Below, one piece after another: positions 41,044-49,936 of a stretch of DNA of 64,000 bases. The notes below the pieces were generated by a model. That model ran no database searches, was not told the origin of the DNA, and was given only the letters and a program-made list of their open reading frames with translations. Positions within the stretch are counted from its first letter, which is position 1. The number at the start of each line of letters is the position of its first letter. The position numbers and the translations under genes were made by a program. Source of the stretch: Xylanibacter rarus (lineage in GTDB: Bacteria; Bacteroidota; Bacteroidia; Bacteroidales; Bacteroidaceae); NCBI RefSeq assembly GCF_001275135.1, contig NZ_LFQU01000003.1, positions 62,001 to 126,000 on the forward strand. The letters are read 5' to 3'.

Positions 41044-41388
41044 CTAAAGCATGGTGGCGTGTTTGCGCACCTGCTTGAGCCGCTCCATGAACGACGGGTT
41101 TTCGGCGGCCTGCCGCATGTTGTATTTCATCTGCAGGCGCAACAGTGAATCAGCCGGTATATTGAGTGACGCCTCGAAGAGCATGGCCGTCTGAGCCGTG
41201 ACAGGACGGCGACAGTTAAGTATGTCGTTCAGCATTTTGTATGAAATGCCCATATGTTCTGCCAGCTTGCGCTGCGACAGCTTGCGGTATTCAACTTCTT
41301 CTTTCAGCACTTCACCCGGATGAGTGGGATATGCCGACTTAAGGTTGTTGGCAATCATATTCGGATCTGTTCCTTGTATCTCAATCAT
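41044..41388 (-). CDS. higA: HigA-type antitoxin
   Basis: 114 residues with an XRE-type HTH (LSQRKLAEHMGISYKMLNDI) after the PTHPGEVLKEEVEYR motif typical of HigA/VapI antitoxins. It would bind HigB and repress the operon. It follows higB by 10 bases; the toxin-first gene order is the usual one for higBA. Confidence 0.9.
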   Translation of the reverse strand: MIEIQGTDPNMIANNLKSAYPTHPGEVLKEEVEYRKLSQRKLAEHMGISYKMLNDILNCRRPVTAQTAMLFEASLNIPADSLLRLQMKYNMRQAAENPSFMERLKQVRKHATML

Positions 41389-41398
41389 AATCTGTCCG

Positions 41399-41713
41399 TT
41401 ATTTATAATGGTTCGACAAATCTGTTATATTGCAAATCGTAGCTATGGTTTCGCCTTCCTTTGTCCGTTCTTCAAACTCGATGCGGTACTGGTCGTTGAC
41501 CCTTACTGACGAAAGTCCGGCCTTGTCGCCTTTCAACTTTTCATAATTCAACGAGTTATATCTCATAAGCCCTTGTACGTTGGGAGTTTCCATCATTACG
41601 TCTATTACGCGAATATATTTGCGCACCACTTGTGGTTGATATCGATGTTTTTTGTCAGTATGTCCTGTGACATACATTTCTTGCAAATATTTTTCGTTGA
41701 ATATGATTTCCAT
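41399..41713 (-). CDS. higB: HigB-type RelE-superfamily toxin
   Basis: 104 residues. The C-terminal half (NSLNYEKLKGDKAGLSSVRVNDQYRIEFE) is the RelE/HigB core with basic residues used for ribosome-dependent mRNA cleavage. The N-terminus carries extra residues before the core. Promoter -7 box (minus-strand TATCTTTG) at 41737-41744. Both genes lie in a segment bracketed by 21-base direct repeats. Confidence 0.87.
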   Translation of the reverse strand: MEIIFNEKYLQEMYVTGHTDKKHRYQPQVVRKYIRVIDVMMETPNVQGLMRYNSLNYEKLKGDKAGLSSVRVNDQYRIEFEERTKEGETIATICNITDLSNHYK

Positions 41714-41736
41714 GCTATTCTGACCTGTTCACGTGG

Positions 41737-41744
41737 CAAAGATA
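41737..41744 (-). promoter_or_regulatory. higBA promoter -7 box
   Basis: Minus-strand TATCTTTG, 23 bases before the higB ATG. Confidence 0.5.
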
Positions 41745-41887
41745 GTAAATTATTTGCAACAGTCCACTAATTAGGTGGATTTATTTTGTATAGCTGCCAT
41801 AAGTTTCTGTAATCTGAAACTCATACCTATTAATCAAAAAATAGGAAGTAATCGGATTGAAAAATCCTTATACTTAATTCCGGCAGA

Positions 41888-41908
41888 TTACAAATCAGCC
41901 GGCACATT
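41888..41908 (+). repeat. 21-base direct repeat, copy 2 (upstream of higBA)
   Basis: Begins TTACAAATCA and ends GGCACATT; part of a CCGGC-type dyad (41879-41902). With copy 1 it brackets about 1.2 kb containing higBA and the hairpin cluster. The 41714-42013 gap otherwise contains only the higBA promoter and a loosely repeated ATATGCC(G/A)CTTGT motif. Confidence 0.6.
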
Positions 41909-42013
41909 AGTCTTGTTGGTATATGCCGCTTGTAGGGAGAATTGTTTCAGAGAAGCAATAAGGCTAATGCTCTGGCGGATATGCCACTTGTGGTGATTGG
42001 AAATAATTGTGAA

Positions 42014-43141
42014 TTATGAATTATTCTTGGTCTTTCTCCATTTTGCTGGTGAGCATCCTTCTTTGTCTTTAAAAGTCTTCATAAAGTGGCTCTGCGAGAG
42101 GAAGCCTGAGGCTTCGGCTATCTCGGTGATTTTTTGGTCGGGATGGTTGGCCATTCTTTGCTTTGCATAGTCTATGCGCAGTTGTGTTATCCAGTCGCGG
42201 AAGGTTGTGTTGAGCGATGTGTTGATATAGACAGAGAGATAGGTGCGGTTGGTGTGCAGGGTTTCGGCAAGTTCCTTTATCGTAAGTCCCTGTATGAGAT
42301 AGCCTTCATTCTCAATCCATTTCTTTATATTATCTGCAATATCGGTATGGCACGTAGGCAAGTCGTCGCTGCAGATTTCACCGGCGTCGGCATCGCACAT
42401 AATGTCGTCTTCAGAAGCAATCTCGCTCTCCATGACATTCTCAACCTTCTCATAGAAGAGCATGTAGTTATGGTAACAGTGGAACAGGTAAATGTAGAAA
42501 GGTATCGACGAAAGTATCCACACATAGATGTATTTGTCGGGCAGGAACGTGAGCAGGCCGCAGCCAACGCCAAACACGACGGCCCAATAGGTGAAGACGG
42601 AGAGCCAGCGTATGTAGGCCCCGATGTTGTCGGAATGAGTGTCGTCGAAAATCTTTACCGCCCTGCGGTATGCCAGGACGAGCCTGCGGGCAAGAGTCAA
42701 GCCGTAGATTACGAGCCATGTGGCCATGATAAGCAGTCCGGTCTTTTGGGCTATGCCCTCGGACAGCATAAGCAGAACAATGGCCGAAAGCACGGAGAAC
42801 AGCAGCCAGAGACAGATGTGGGTGAGCAGTCGGCGGCGTGTGATGTAGAAGCGGTCGAGCAGAGTGGTGAGTGCCGAACTGAAGAGCCAGTAGCACAGAA
42901 AATAGGTTGAGAGGTTCATCAGTATGGCGGCATTGACATTCTTAAACCTTATGCCGTAAAAGAAATGTACAGAATAGTTGGCGGAGAGCAGCAGCATGGC
43001 TATGCCCATGATGCGCCGTGAACGTATATAATTGCTGAAGATAGCCTTGTCGGGCGTGTGCGCCAATAAAAAATAAAAGCCGAAGAATATCATCAACGGC
43101 AGGGCTATGCATAATGAAAAACTGTATATAGAATAGTCCAT
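42014..43141 (-). CDS. Membrane-bound AraC-family transcriptional regulator
   Basis: 375 residues. The N-terminal ~225 residues contain six or seven hydrophobic helices, followed by an acidic linker (ESEIASEDDIMCDADAGE) and a C-terminal AraC double HTH (LTIKELAETLHTNRTYLSVYI and ITEIAEASGFLSQSHFMKTFK). Such membrane-anchored AraC proteins are common in Bacteroidales and presumably sense an envelope or membrane signal; the target is unknown. Minus-strand -7 box TACCTTTG at 43171-43178. Confidence 0.9.
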   Translation of the reverse strand: MDYSIYSFSLCIALPLMIFFGFYFLLAHTPDKAIFSNYIRSRRIMGIAMLLLSANYSVHFFYGIRFKNVNAAILMNLSTYFLCYWLFSSALTTLLDRFYITRRRLLTHICLWLLFSVLSAIVLLMLSEGIAQKTGLLIMATWLVIYGLTLARRLVLAYRRAVKIFDDTHSDNIGAYIRWLSVFTYWAVVFGVGCGLLTFLPDKYIYVWILSSIPFYIYLFHCYHNYMLFYEKVENVMESEIASEDDIMCDADAGEICSDDLPTCHTDIADNIKKWIENEGYLIQGLTIKELAETLHTNRTYLSVYINTSLNTTFRDWITQLRIDYAKQRMANHPDQKITEIAEASGFLSQSHFMKTFKDKEGCSPAKWRKTKNNS

Positions 43142-43473
43142 AAGGTGTTGTCTGCGATCATGTTATACTGCAAAGGTATAAAAAATTATCAGTCGGTAGT
43201 CTGGTTTTCCTTCTTTTTTGTCTTTTTTTCTGTAATAATGAATATAAATCAAAAGACAGTGCAGGCAATAAGGCTTAAACGCAAATTTGTAAGAGTGCCT
43301 GTGGCTTAGATACGCAGGAATAATACAGAAGCATCTGATGATGCAAGACATCTTATATGCAGCATAATGCCTATGGCATAGGCAGATGTAGCTTATGGAA
43401 ACAGAAATCCCTCATATTTTAAGCCTTATAAATTATTAAGACATAAAAATATGAGGGGAATTATACAACAATG
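43142..43473. other. Intergenic region with small dyads
   Basis: 332 bases, no gene supported. It contains TGCCTAT/ATAGGCA at 43368-43384 and the terminator-like hairpin at 43409-43457. Confidence 0.5.
43409..43457 (-). terminator. Terminator-like hairpin after the Cys-rich protein gene
   Basis: CCCTCATATTTT (43409-43420) and AAAATATGAGGG (43446-43457) form a perfect 12-base stem with a long AT loop, 16 bases beyond the stop codon. Confidence 0.6.
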
Positions 43474-44040
43474 TTATTTATTATTGGGACATTCTTTGTT
43501 ATTACATTCCTTGCCGGCGCAGTTTGCCTGATTGCCCGGGCATACGCCTTTGCACTGACGCATGTTTTGTGGGCCGCGCTTGAATGCTTTGTTGTTTTTA
43601 CAGTTCATACGGGGTGAGAATTTTGCGCAGGCACGTTTGCCTTTTCCGTTTTTACAGAACACCTGCTGCAACTGGCGTGCGTTTAGCACAGTCTTAAATT
43701 TCTTATAATATTTCTTTTCAACGTCAAGGCGTTTCTGTCTGGCGTCAAAGCGCTTTTCTATACGTTCGCTAATTTCTTTTTCCGTAAGTTCTGAGCAAGG
43801 CTTCTTGGCAACCTCTTTATTGGGGCATACTTCTTTAAGCTCCTTTAGGTATTCTGTATACATCGGTACGAACTTTGCCTTTGTGGCGTCGTCAAGCATC
43901 ATCTTGTCAGACAGAGCATTAGCCTTGCGCTCAAATCTCTCTTCCGGTGTAAGCTGTTTCTTCTCAACTTTGTTGTTCTGTGCCATTGTAGGCATTATTG
44001 CCATGAATGCTATGGCCAGAGACATAATAATTTTTTTCAT
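43474..44040 (-). CDS. Secreted cysteine-rich protein with a Spy/CpxP-like N-terminal half
   Basis: 188 residues. A signal peptide ends near PTMAQ. The next ~110 residues are charged helices opening with LTPEERFERKANALSDKM, resembling the Spy/CpxP style of periplasmic chaperones. The last ~65 residues are basic and hold eight of the ten cysteines (motifs such as CKGVCPGNQANC and CNNKEC), suggesting metal binding or disulfides. I do not recognise the full-length protein; relation to Spy/CpxP is a pattern-level inference. It stands alone with its own hairpin. Confidence 0.8.
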   Translation of the reverse strand: MKKIIMSLAIAFMAIMPTMAQNNKVEKKQLTPEERFERKANALSDKMMLDDATKAKFVPMYTEYLKELKEVCPNKEVAKKPCSELTEKEISERIEKRFDARQKRLDVEKKYYKKFKTVLNARQLQQVFCKNGKGKRACAKFSPRMNCKNNKAFKRGPQNMRQCKGVCPGNQANCAGKECNNKECPNNK

Positions 44041-44454
44041 AAGTTTCTACTTTTAAGTTTATTATTCTGATTTATTGGAATACAACTGACTCTGTGCGGT
44101 TGGTACCTTACGCCGTTTAGAGCAGTAGTCTTAATCCGTTTACAATTATAAGACTGATAAAACTGCTTTTGGTTTAATCGAAGAATACTTTTTTATGAAA
44201 ATTATTATATCGTCCGCTTTATTTCAAGGCATAACGGAGAGTGCCCGTATATGCATTTCTGCGTGAATATATATATATTATTAATGTCTACGCTTTTGTC
44301 TGTAAGAAAATTGCATGACCATTAATGCATCTACATTTTATTTATAAATGCGTGATAAAAATACACTGGTTTGCAAAATTTTACTATAAAATGTATCATG
44401 TCAAGAAATAAATGGTTAAATTTGTGCCCAAAATAGATTTAAACAAAAGCTGTT
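44041..44454. other. Divergent intergenic region before thrS
   Basis: 414 AT-rich bases between the Cys-rich protein gene and thrS. I see no gene, no clear T-box-like or other riboswitch structure, and no strong repeat. Confidence 0.5.
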
Positions 44455-46407
44455 ATGATAAAAATCACATTTCCCGACGGTTCTGTTCGTGAGTATGAAC
44501 AGGGTGTAACGGGGCTTCAGATTGCAGAAAGCATATCGCCGGCTTTGGCGCGCAACGTGTTGGCTTGCGGCGTAAACGGTGAGACAGTGGAACTTAATCG
44601 CCCTATTAACGAGGATGCAAAGATAGAGCTTTACAAATGGGAGGACGAGGAAGGCAAGCATGCATTTTGGCATACATCAGCCCATTTGCTGGCAGAGGCT
44701 CTTCAGGAGTTGTATCCGGGCATACAGTTTGGCTTCGGTCCTGCTATAGAAAACGGTTTCTTCTATGACGTTATGCCGAAGGAAGGCGATGTCATAAAGG
44801 AAGGCGACTTCGAGAAGATAGAAAAGAAAATGAAGGAACTGGCCTCAAAAGACGAGCCGGTTGTAAGAAAAGAAATATCTAAGGCAGACGCCTTGAAGGA
44901 ATTTAAGGCCGACGGTCAGGACTATAAGTGCGAGCATATAGAGCAGGATCTTGCCGACGGTGAGATTACAACTTACACTCAGGGTAAGTTCACTGACCTT
45001 TGTAAAGGTCCGCACATCGTAAGCACTGGCGCTATTAAGGCGATAAAGATAACAAGCGTTGCAGGAGCATTCTGGCGCGGTGACGCAAAGCGCGAGCAGA
45101 TGACGCGTATATACGGTATCTCTTTCCCGAAGAAAAAGATGCTCGACGAGTATCTCGTTATGCTTGAGGAGGCCAAGAAACGTGACCACCGCAAGATAGG
45201 TAAGGAGATGGAGCTGTTTATGTTCTCTGAGCGTGTGGGCAAGGGTATGCCTATCTGGCTGCCTGCAGGAACAGAGCTGCGCCTGCGCCTTCAGGATATG
45301 CTGCGCCGTATACAGAAGCGCTACGGCTATCAGGAGGTTATCACTCCGCATATCGGAAGCAAAAATCTTTATGTAACTTCAGGTCACTATGCTCATTACG
45401 GCAAGGACTCATTCCAGCCGATACATACTCCTGAGGACGATGAGGAATACATGCTGAAGCCGATGAACTGCCCTCACCACTGCGAGGTGTTTGCATGGAA
45501 GCCGCGTTCATATCGTGACCTGCCTTTGCGTATTGCTGAATTCGGCACTGTTTACCGCTATGAAAAGAGCGGTGAGCTCCACGGACTTACACGTGTACGC
45601 TCGTTCACTCAGGATGATGCCCACATCTTCTGCCGTCCTGACCAGGTAAAGAACGAGTTCTTGCGAGTAATGGATATCATTAACACGGTGTTCTCAATAT
45701 TCAACTTTACTGACTTTGAGGCTCAGATTTCTCTGCGCGATCCTAACGACCACGAGAAATACATAGGCTCGGACGAGGTTTGGGCTGAATCAGAGCAGGC
45801 TATTATCGATGCATGTAAGGAGAAAGGCCTGAACGCCAAGATAGAGTATGGCGAGGCTGCATTCTATGGTCCTAAGCTCGACTTTATGGTTAAGGACGCC
45901 ATCGGCCGTCGTTGGCAGCTCGGAACAATCCAGGTTGACTATAACCTGCCGGAGCGCTTCAAGCTTGAATATACAGACGATGACAACACGAAGAAGACAC
46001 CTGTGATGATTCATCGTGCTCCGTTTGGTTCACTCGAGCGTTTCACTGCCGTGCTTATTGAGCATACATCAGGTCACTTCCCGTTGTGGCTGACACCTGA
46101 TCAGGTGGCAATTCTGCCTATCAGCGAGAAGTTCAACGACTATGCAGTTCAGCTTTCTAAGTATTTCGATTCAGTTGGAGTGCGCACAATTGTTGATGAC
46201 CGCAACGAGAAAATCGGACGTAAGATACGCGACAACGAGATGAAGCGTATTCCTTATATGCTTGTTGTAGGCGAGAAAGAGCAGGCTGACGGCACTGTTG
46301 CTGTAAGAAAGCAGGGACAGGGCGACCAGGGTACAATGACTAAGGAAGATTTCGCAAAGAAAATTAATGATGAGGTTGCAGAACAGCTGAAGGCAACTGA
46401 AATGTAA
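44455..46407 (+). CDS. thrS: Threonyl-tRNA synthetase
   Basis: Class II synthetase, 650 residues with full domain order: N-terminal TGS ([17 protein letters not shown]), editing domain with [11 protein letters not shown] and the CKGPH motif, catalytic core with [10 protein letters not shown] and [14 protein letters not shown], and the anticodon-binding C-terminal domain. Followed by a perfect terminator, so it is not cotranscribed with infC, which lies far downstream. Confidence 0.97.
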   Translation: MIKITFPDGSVREYEQGVTGLQIAESISPALARNVLACGVNGETVELNRPINEDAKIELYKWEDEEGKHAFWHTSAHLLAEALQELYPGIQFGFGPAIENGFFYDVMPKEGDVIKEGDFEKIEKKMKELASKDEPVVRKEISKADALKEFKADGQDYKCEHIEQDLADGEITTYTQGKFTDLCKGPHIVSTGAIKAIKITSVAGAFWRGDAKREQMTRIYGISFPKKKMLDEYLVMLEEAKKRDHRKIGKEMELFMFSERVGKGMPIWLPAGTELRLRLQDMLRRIQKRYGYQEVITPHIGSKNLYVTSGHYAHYGKDSFQPIHTPEDDEEYMLKPMNCPHHCEVFAWKPRSYRDLPLRIAEFGTVYRYEKSGELHGLTRVRSFTQDDAHIFCRPDQVKNEFLRVMDIINTVFSIFNFTDFEAQISLRDPNDHEKYIGSDEVWAESEQAIIDACKEKGLNAKIEYGEAAFYGPKLDFMVKDAIGRRWQLGTIQVDYNLPERFKLEYTDDDNTKKTPVMIHRAPFGSLERFTAVLIEHTSGHFPLWLTPDQVAILPISEKFNDYAVQLSKYFDSVGVRTIVDDRNEKIGRKIRDNEMKRIPYMLVVGEKEQADGTVAVRKQGQGDQGTMTKEDFAKKINDEVAEQLKATEM

Positions 46408-46428
46408 TTTCTGGCGAATGCTATAATA

Positions 46429-46470
46429 TAAAAGAGGTAAAAGACAATATGCCGTCTTTTACCTCTTTTA
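46429..46470 (+). terminator. thrS terminator
   Basis: Perfect 17-base stem (46429-46445 with 46454-46470, arms beginning TAAAAGAGG and ending CCTCTTTTA) around an 8-base loop, followed by ATTTTG. Confidence 0.88.
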
Positions 46471-46607
46471 ATTTTGTATGACATGATAATATCATGCGCC
46501 ATTGCGTAAGGCTGCGTTTTTAGTGAAAGTATGTGCAAAATACTTTTTTGTATAGGCAGACTATGCAAATATCATTGGCAGATTTTTGTGCTATTCTGTC
46601 GCAAATG

Positions 46608-47000
46608 TTATTTGTCGCTTTTATTCTTTACCGGTAGAATTTCGATCCAATATCCGTCAGGGTCGTTGATGAAGTAGAGATGCATGTCATGGTTTTCATA
46701 ACAAACCCATCCTTTTGACTTGTGGAATTCAAACACCTCATTATAGTCTTCTGCAACTCTGAAACAGATGTGGCTCTCGTTGTCTCCCAGCTCGTATGGT
46801 TGCGGATGGTCTTTAAGCCAAGTGAGTTCAAGTTCGTACAGGCCTTTGTCGTCTGTAAGTTTTACTATAATAAACGAGCCGTCTTTCGCTTCCATACGTG
46901 AATTGACGTGCAGTCCTACAGCCTCTTCGTAGAATTTAATGCTGCGTTCGATGTCCGTTACGTTGATGTTGCAGTGGTCTAAAAATCCAGTTACTTTCAT
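46608..47000 (-). CDS. VOC-family (glyoxalase I-like) protein
   Basis: 130 residues with two beta-alpha-beta-beta-beta modules. DHCNINVTDIERSIKFYEEAVGL and ESHICFRVAED / HLYFINDPDGYWIEILP carry the His/Glu metal ligands expected of lactoylglutathione lyase-like enzymes. Whether it acts on methylglyoxal adducts is unproven. Minus-strand -7 box TATCTTTG at 47033-47040. Confidence 0.85.
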   Translation of the reverse strand: MKVTGFLDHCNINVTDIERSIKFYEEAVGLHVNSRMEAKDGSFIIVKLTDDKGLYELELTWLKDHPQPYELGDNESHICFRVAEDYNEVFEFHKSKGWVCYENHDMHLYFINDPDGYWIEILPVKNKSDK

Positions 47001-47557
47001 AATTTCTTTGTTTATCTTGTTTTTTGACTATGCAAAGATAATGAAAGGAGAGAGCAATGCAAAACAAAAAAACATTTTTTGAATTTATAATGCCGGGCTG
47101 CATCCTATATTAAACGATAGCGATAACATGTTATTTTAATGTATGGATTTTGATCTTTATCGTTGGCTGGTCTGTAAAATGATGGGTCAGGAGATAGCTT
47201 ATCATACCTTATATTATATAAAGGTTGCGAACGTTGTAGATAGACGTCTCCATAAGACATTTATTGCTGACAGGAAGCGTCGTTTCTCCACTTAATTACA
47301 AAATAATTGTTAATTTATTCTCTTTTATGGTGATGTTATCTTGTTTCATATAGAAAATGTCATATGTTTGGAAACTTATTTCCTTTTTTGATACATTTGT
47401 TGGATGTGTGTCATGTAGCCGTATTTTTATGGCTGTTATAAAATGGAATTTTGTTGATGCCTCTTAAAACAAGTCTGGTATTAGTATATGGGTTAATTCG
47501 AAAAATGGTTACGATAAAGCTCTGCAGTCAATTGTTTAACTAAAGATAAAAAAGTGT
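47001..47557. other. Intergenic region upstream of the BspA-like gene
   Basis: 557 AT-rich bases. Apart from the VOC-gene promoter near 47033 I see no gene, repeat or clear promoter box for the downstream gene. Confidence 0.5.
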
Positions 47558-48562
47558 ATGGAAAAATTTACTTATTTTTTAGAGCAGAAAAGAATCAGGA
47601 GATTTAATTTGCGTAGATGTGCATTTGCGGCAATATTTCTTTGTGCTGCATCTTCAGTTTTTGCACAAGGATACCCCGAAACATCTTACAAACTGTCTGA
47701 TGACAAGACTGTGCTTGAGAGCTGGAAGGGTGATGAGACAGACATCGACATGAATTCTGATGCAAATCTGAAAGGTGTTAATGAGATTGCAGATTATGCT
47801 TTTGACGGTAATACGAACGTTAAGAGCGTCGTGATTGGAGAGAATGTAAAGACGATAGGCGCTGGCGCATTCCTGGATTGTACCTCTCTTGAAAAAGTTG
47901 TGATGCCTGATGGGCTTGAAACTATAGGACGTGCCGGCTTTTCAAGTTGCACAGAACTGAAGAATGTGGTTTTGCCAACCTCGCTGAAGAGTATGGGCAA
48001 TTCTGTCTTTTATAACTGTGCTGCAATAGATAAAATTATTATTCCGGCAGAGGTTACATCTGTGCCTGACGGAGCGTTTAACAGCTGCTATAGTCTGTCG
48101 TCTGTTACCTTTGGTGACAAGGTAGAGACAATAGGCGAGGAGGCTTTTAAGTTGTGTTCGTCACTTACGGAAATATCGTTTCCTGTATCATTGAAGGAGA
48201 TTGGCACGAATGCTTTTGTAGAATGTTCTCAGCTTAGTGACATCCGTTTCAATACTTCTTTAGAGACCATCGGTAAAGGGGCATTTAGCGGGTGCGGATT
48301 AACCAGCTTGGATATGTCTGGCCTGAATGCTTTGCAGACAGTAAAAATCCAGGCGTTTTTAGATTGTGCAAAACTGTCTGTTCTTGTGCTTCCCAACCAT
48401 GTTGTTTCTTTTGTTTCGGGTGCATTTCAGGGATGTACTTCACTGACAGAAGTTACTATTCCTGATTCTTATAAAGAGATAGGCGTAAAGATGTTCCAGG
48501 GCTGTATTTATAACCATAGAACAACCAAAACTAATCAGAAATATCCGAGTGTAAATCTTTAA
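47558..48562 (+). pseudogene. BspA-like leucine-rich repeat surface protein, 5' part (split by the mobile element)
   Basis: A signal peptide (cleavage near SSVFAQ) precedes many 23-residue LRR_5 repeats of the type SLxEVxIPDxVxxIGxxAFxxC, as in BspA surface proteins. The native coding sequence runs to the Cys codon at 48503-48505 (residue 316). The following 18 residues (from IYNHRTT) come from the inserted element and are out of keeping with the repeats. Removing 48507-58581 joins this part in frame with the downstream part: MFQGC + TALEKLTL, a normal repeat. A truncated 334-residue secreted protein could still be made. Confidence 0.9.
48503..48515 (+). repeat. Left junction and terminal repeat of the element
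   Basis: TGTA (48503-48506) is shared with the right junction. GTATTTATAACC (48504-48515) matches the reverse complement of the right end at 11 of 12 positions; such inverted core sites fit tyrosine recombinase binding. Confidence 0.75.
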
Positions 48563-48859
48563 TTACCAGCATATTCTAAAATTTAACACTTTTCGGTTGC
48601 CATTTGTCGCTTCCCAAATTTCCACATATTTTTGAGACGTATTTCTGACGTGGAGAATTTGCGGGGCTTGTTTTTTGTCACACCGTGCAGACAGTTGACA
48701 AGGGTTTACAACCGTTTACGACAAGCGACAATAACCGCCCCGATATGCGGAAACAGTCACACTGTGTAGAAAAGCGACAATGGTTGACTTCCGTTCACAT
48801 CCGTTTACCATTTCAGAGATATAGGATTGAAGAAATGAACCATTAAACGATAAAACGGT
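48563..48859. promoter_or_regulatory. Left-end repeat array of the element
   Basis: Three AAGCGACAA sites (48604-48612 inverted, 48723-48731, 48772-48780) and a 26-bp direct repeat (48694-48719 and 48783-48808), each copy holding GTTGAC followed by two (C/G)(C/G)GTT(T/C)AC boxes exactly 10 bases apart. The layout resembles arm-type sites for integrase/excisionase or an operator cluster for the downstream gene. Confidence 0.6.
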
Positions 48860-49795
48860 ATGAAAGCAACCAGAAAATGCAGTTTTTGCGGCAAGTCCTT
48901 TGTAACCCGAAGCGGTATGCAAAGATATTGCAGTGAGGCTTGTCAGGCAGAAGCCAAACGAGCCAGAGTGATGCAGAAGAACAACCTCTTCAAAGTCGCC
49001 CAACCCTTGATGGAGATACAGCATCAGGAGTATCTCACCTTTTCCAAAGCAGCCATCCTCATGGGCTGTTCCCGACAGTACATTTACAAACTTGTAGCCA
49101 TCGGCAAGCTGAAAGCCTCACGCATCAGCAACCGCATGGCATTCATCCGCAGAGCCGACATCGAGCAGATGTTGGAGGGCAATCCCTATCACCGCATCCT
49201 GCCCGGCAACACCTCCACACCAAGGAAATCATCTTCATCTTCCTTACCTGCCAAAAGAGAAAAAAGGGAAAAGGAAAGCGAAGAAGTGTTGGACTTCTAT
49301 TCGGGCGAGGAGGTGATGTCCCTTTTTAAGGTAAAGCAGTCATGGCTTTACACTTCCGCCAAGCGTAACCATATCCCCATCTGCCGTATCGCAGGAAAGA
49401 ACTATTACAGCAAGAAGCATATTGACGAGTTTTTCGGTGTGGCAGTTGATATTAGCGAAATTACCGACTGGCTACTGACCGAGGAGGTGGAGGAACTGTT
49501 CGGCATGAAGCCGACCGCACTCCGTGCCTACACCTATCGCCATAAGATACCCACTAAAAGAGAGTACGGGCGTACCTATTACTCCAAATCACATTTGAAC
49601 GAACTCCGCAGAACTGACCTTGTGAACGATGAACGCTACTATACCGTTGAGCAGGTGCAGCAAATCTATGGTCTTTCGTCAGCCAACATCTGCCATATCG
49701 TCAAGGTGAAGCACATCGAAAAGATAAAGGTGGGTGTGAAAAACCTGCTTTTGCGCTCAGATGTGGAGCGTGTCATGGCTGAAAGGAACAAATAA
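48860..49795 (+). CDS. Zinc-ribbon protein with four tandem MerR/excisionase-type HTH modules
   Basis: 311 residues. The N-terminus has C7-x2-C10 and C24-x3-C28, a short zinc-binding motif. Four HTH_17-like modules follow at about 58-105, 146-193, 204-250 and 259-308, each with a helix-turn-helix and a wing ending near Y(Y/I)SK-type or IRRAD-type sequence. A Ser/Lys-rich linker (120-142) separates module 1 from the rest. First gene of the element, beside its left-end repeats, so a role in excision/integration architecture or in regulation is likely. Not a transposase by sequence. Confidence 0.75.
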   Translation: MKATRKCSFCGKSFVTRSGMQRYCSEACQAEAKRARVMQKNNLFKVAQPLMEIQHQEYLTFSKAAILMGCSRQYIYKLVAIGKLKASRISNRMAFIRRADIEQMLEGNPYHRILPGNTSTPRKSSSSSLPAKREKREKESEEVLDFYSGEEVMSLFKVKQSWLYTSAKRNHIPICRIAGKNYYSKKHIDEFFGVAVDISEITDWLLTEEVEELFGMKPTALRAYTYRHKIPTKREYGRTYYSKSHLNELRRTDLVNDERYYTVEQVQQIYGLSSANICHIVKVKHIEKIKVGVKNLLLRSDVERVMAERNK

Positions 49796-49828
49796 CCGTG
49801 AAAAATCGGGATTATCGAAAATTATTTC

Positions 49829-49881
49829 AAAATGATGTATCGTGGAGGTATTCACGGATATTTCACGTTGTTCCTTTGCCA
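49829..49881 (+). promoter_or_regulatory. Operator-like dyad and promoter before int (copy 1)
   Basis: CGTGGAGGTATTCACG (49841-49856) is a CGTG-N8-CACG dyad, followed after 16 bases by CCTTTG (49873-49878), a weak -7-like box. The whole ~53-base segment is repeated at 52270-52329. Confidence 0.6.
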
Positions 49882-49936
49882 TCGGAAACATGGATACAAC
49901 TCCAAAATGTATACAACCAATTAAAACATAATTATT

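Noticed and set aside
42134-42910. 258-codon plus-strand open frame opposite the AraC-type regulator
   Set aside because: The opposite strand encodes a clear membrane regulator with AraC HTH; the antisense translation looks like no protein family.
43163-43351. 62-codon minus-strand ORF upstream of the AraC-type gene
   Set aside because: It lies in AT-rich intergenic DNA overlapping the regulator's promoter and has no recognisable features.
48860-49795. Transposase
   Set aside because: Despite its position at the element end, the protein has only zinc and HTH modules, with no DDE, HUH or serine/tyrosine recombinase catalytic motif.
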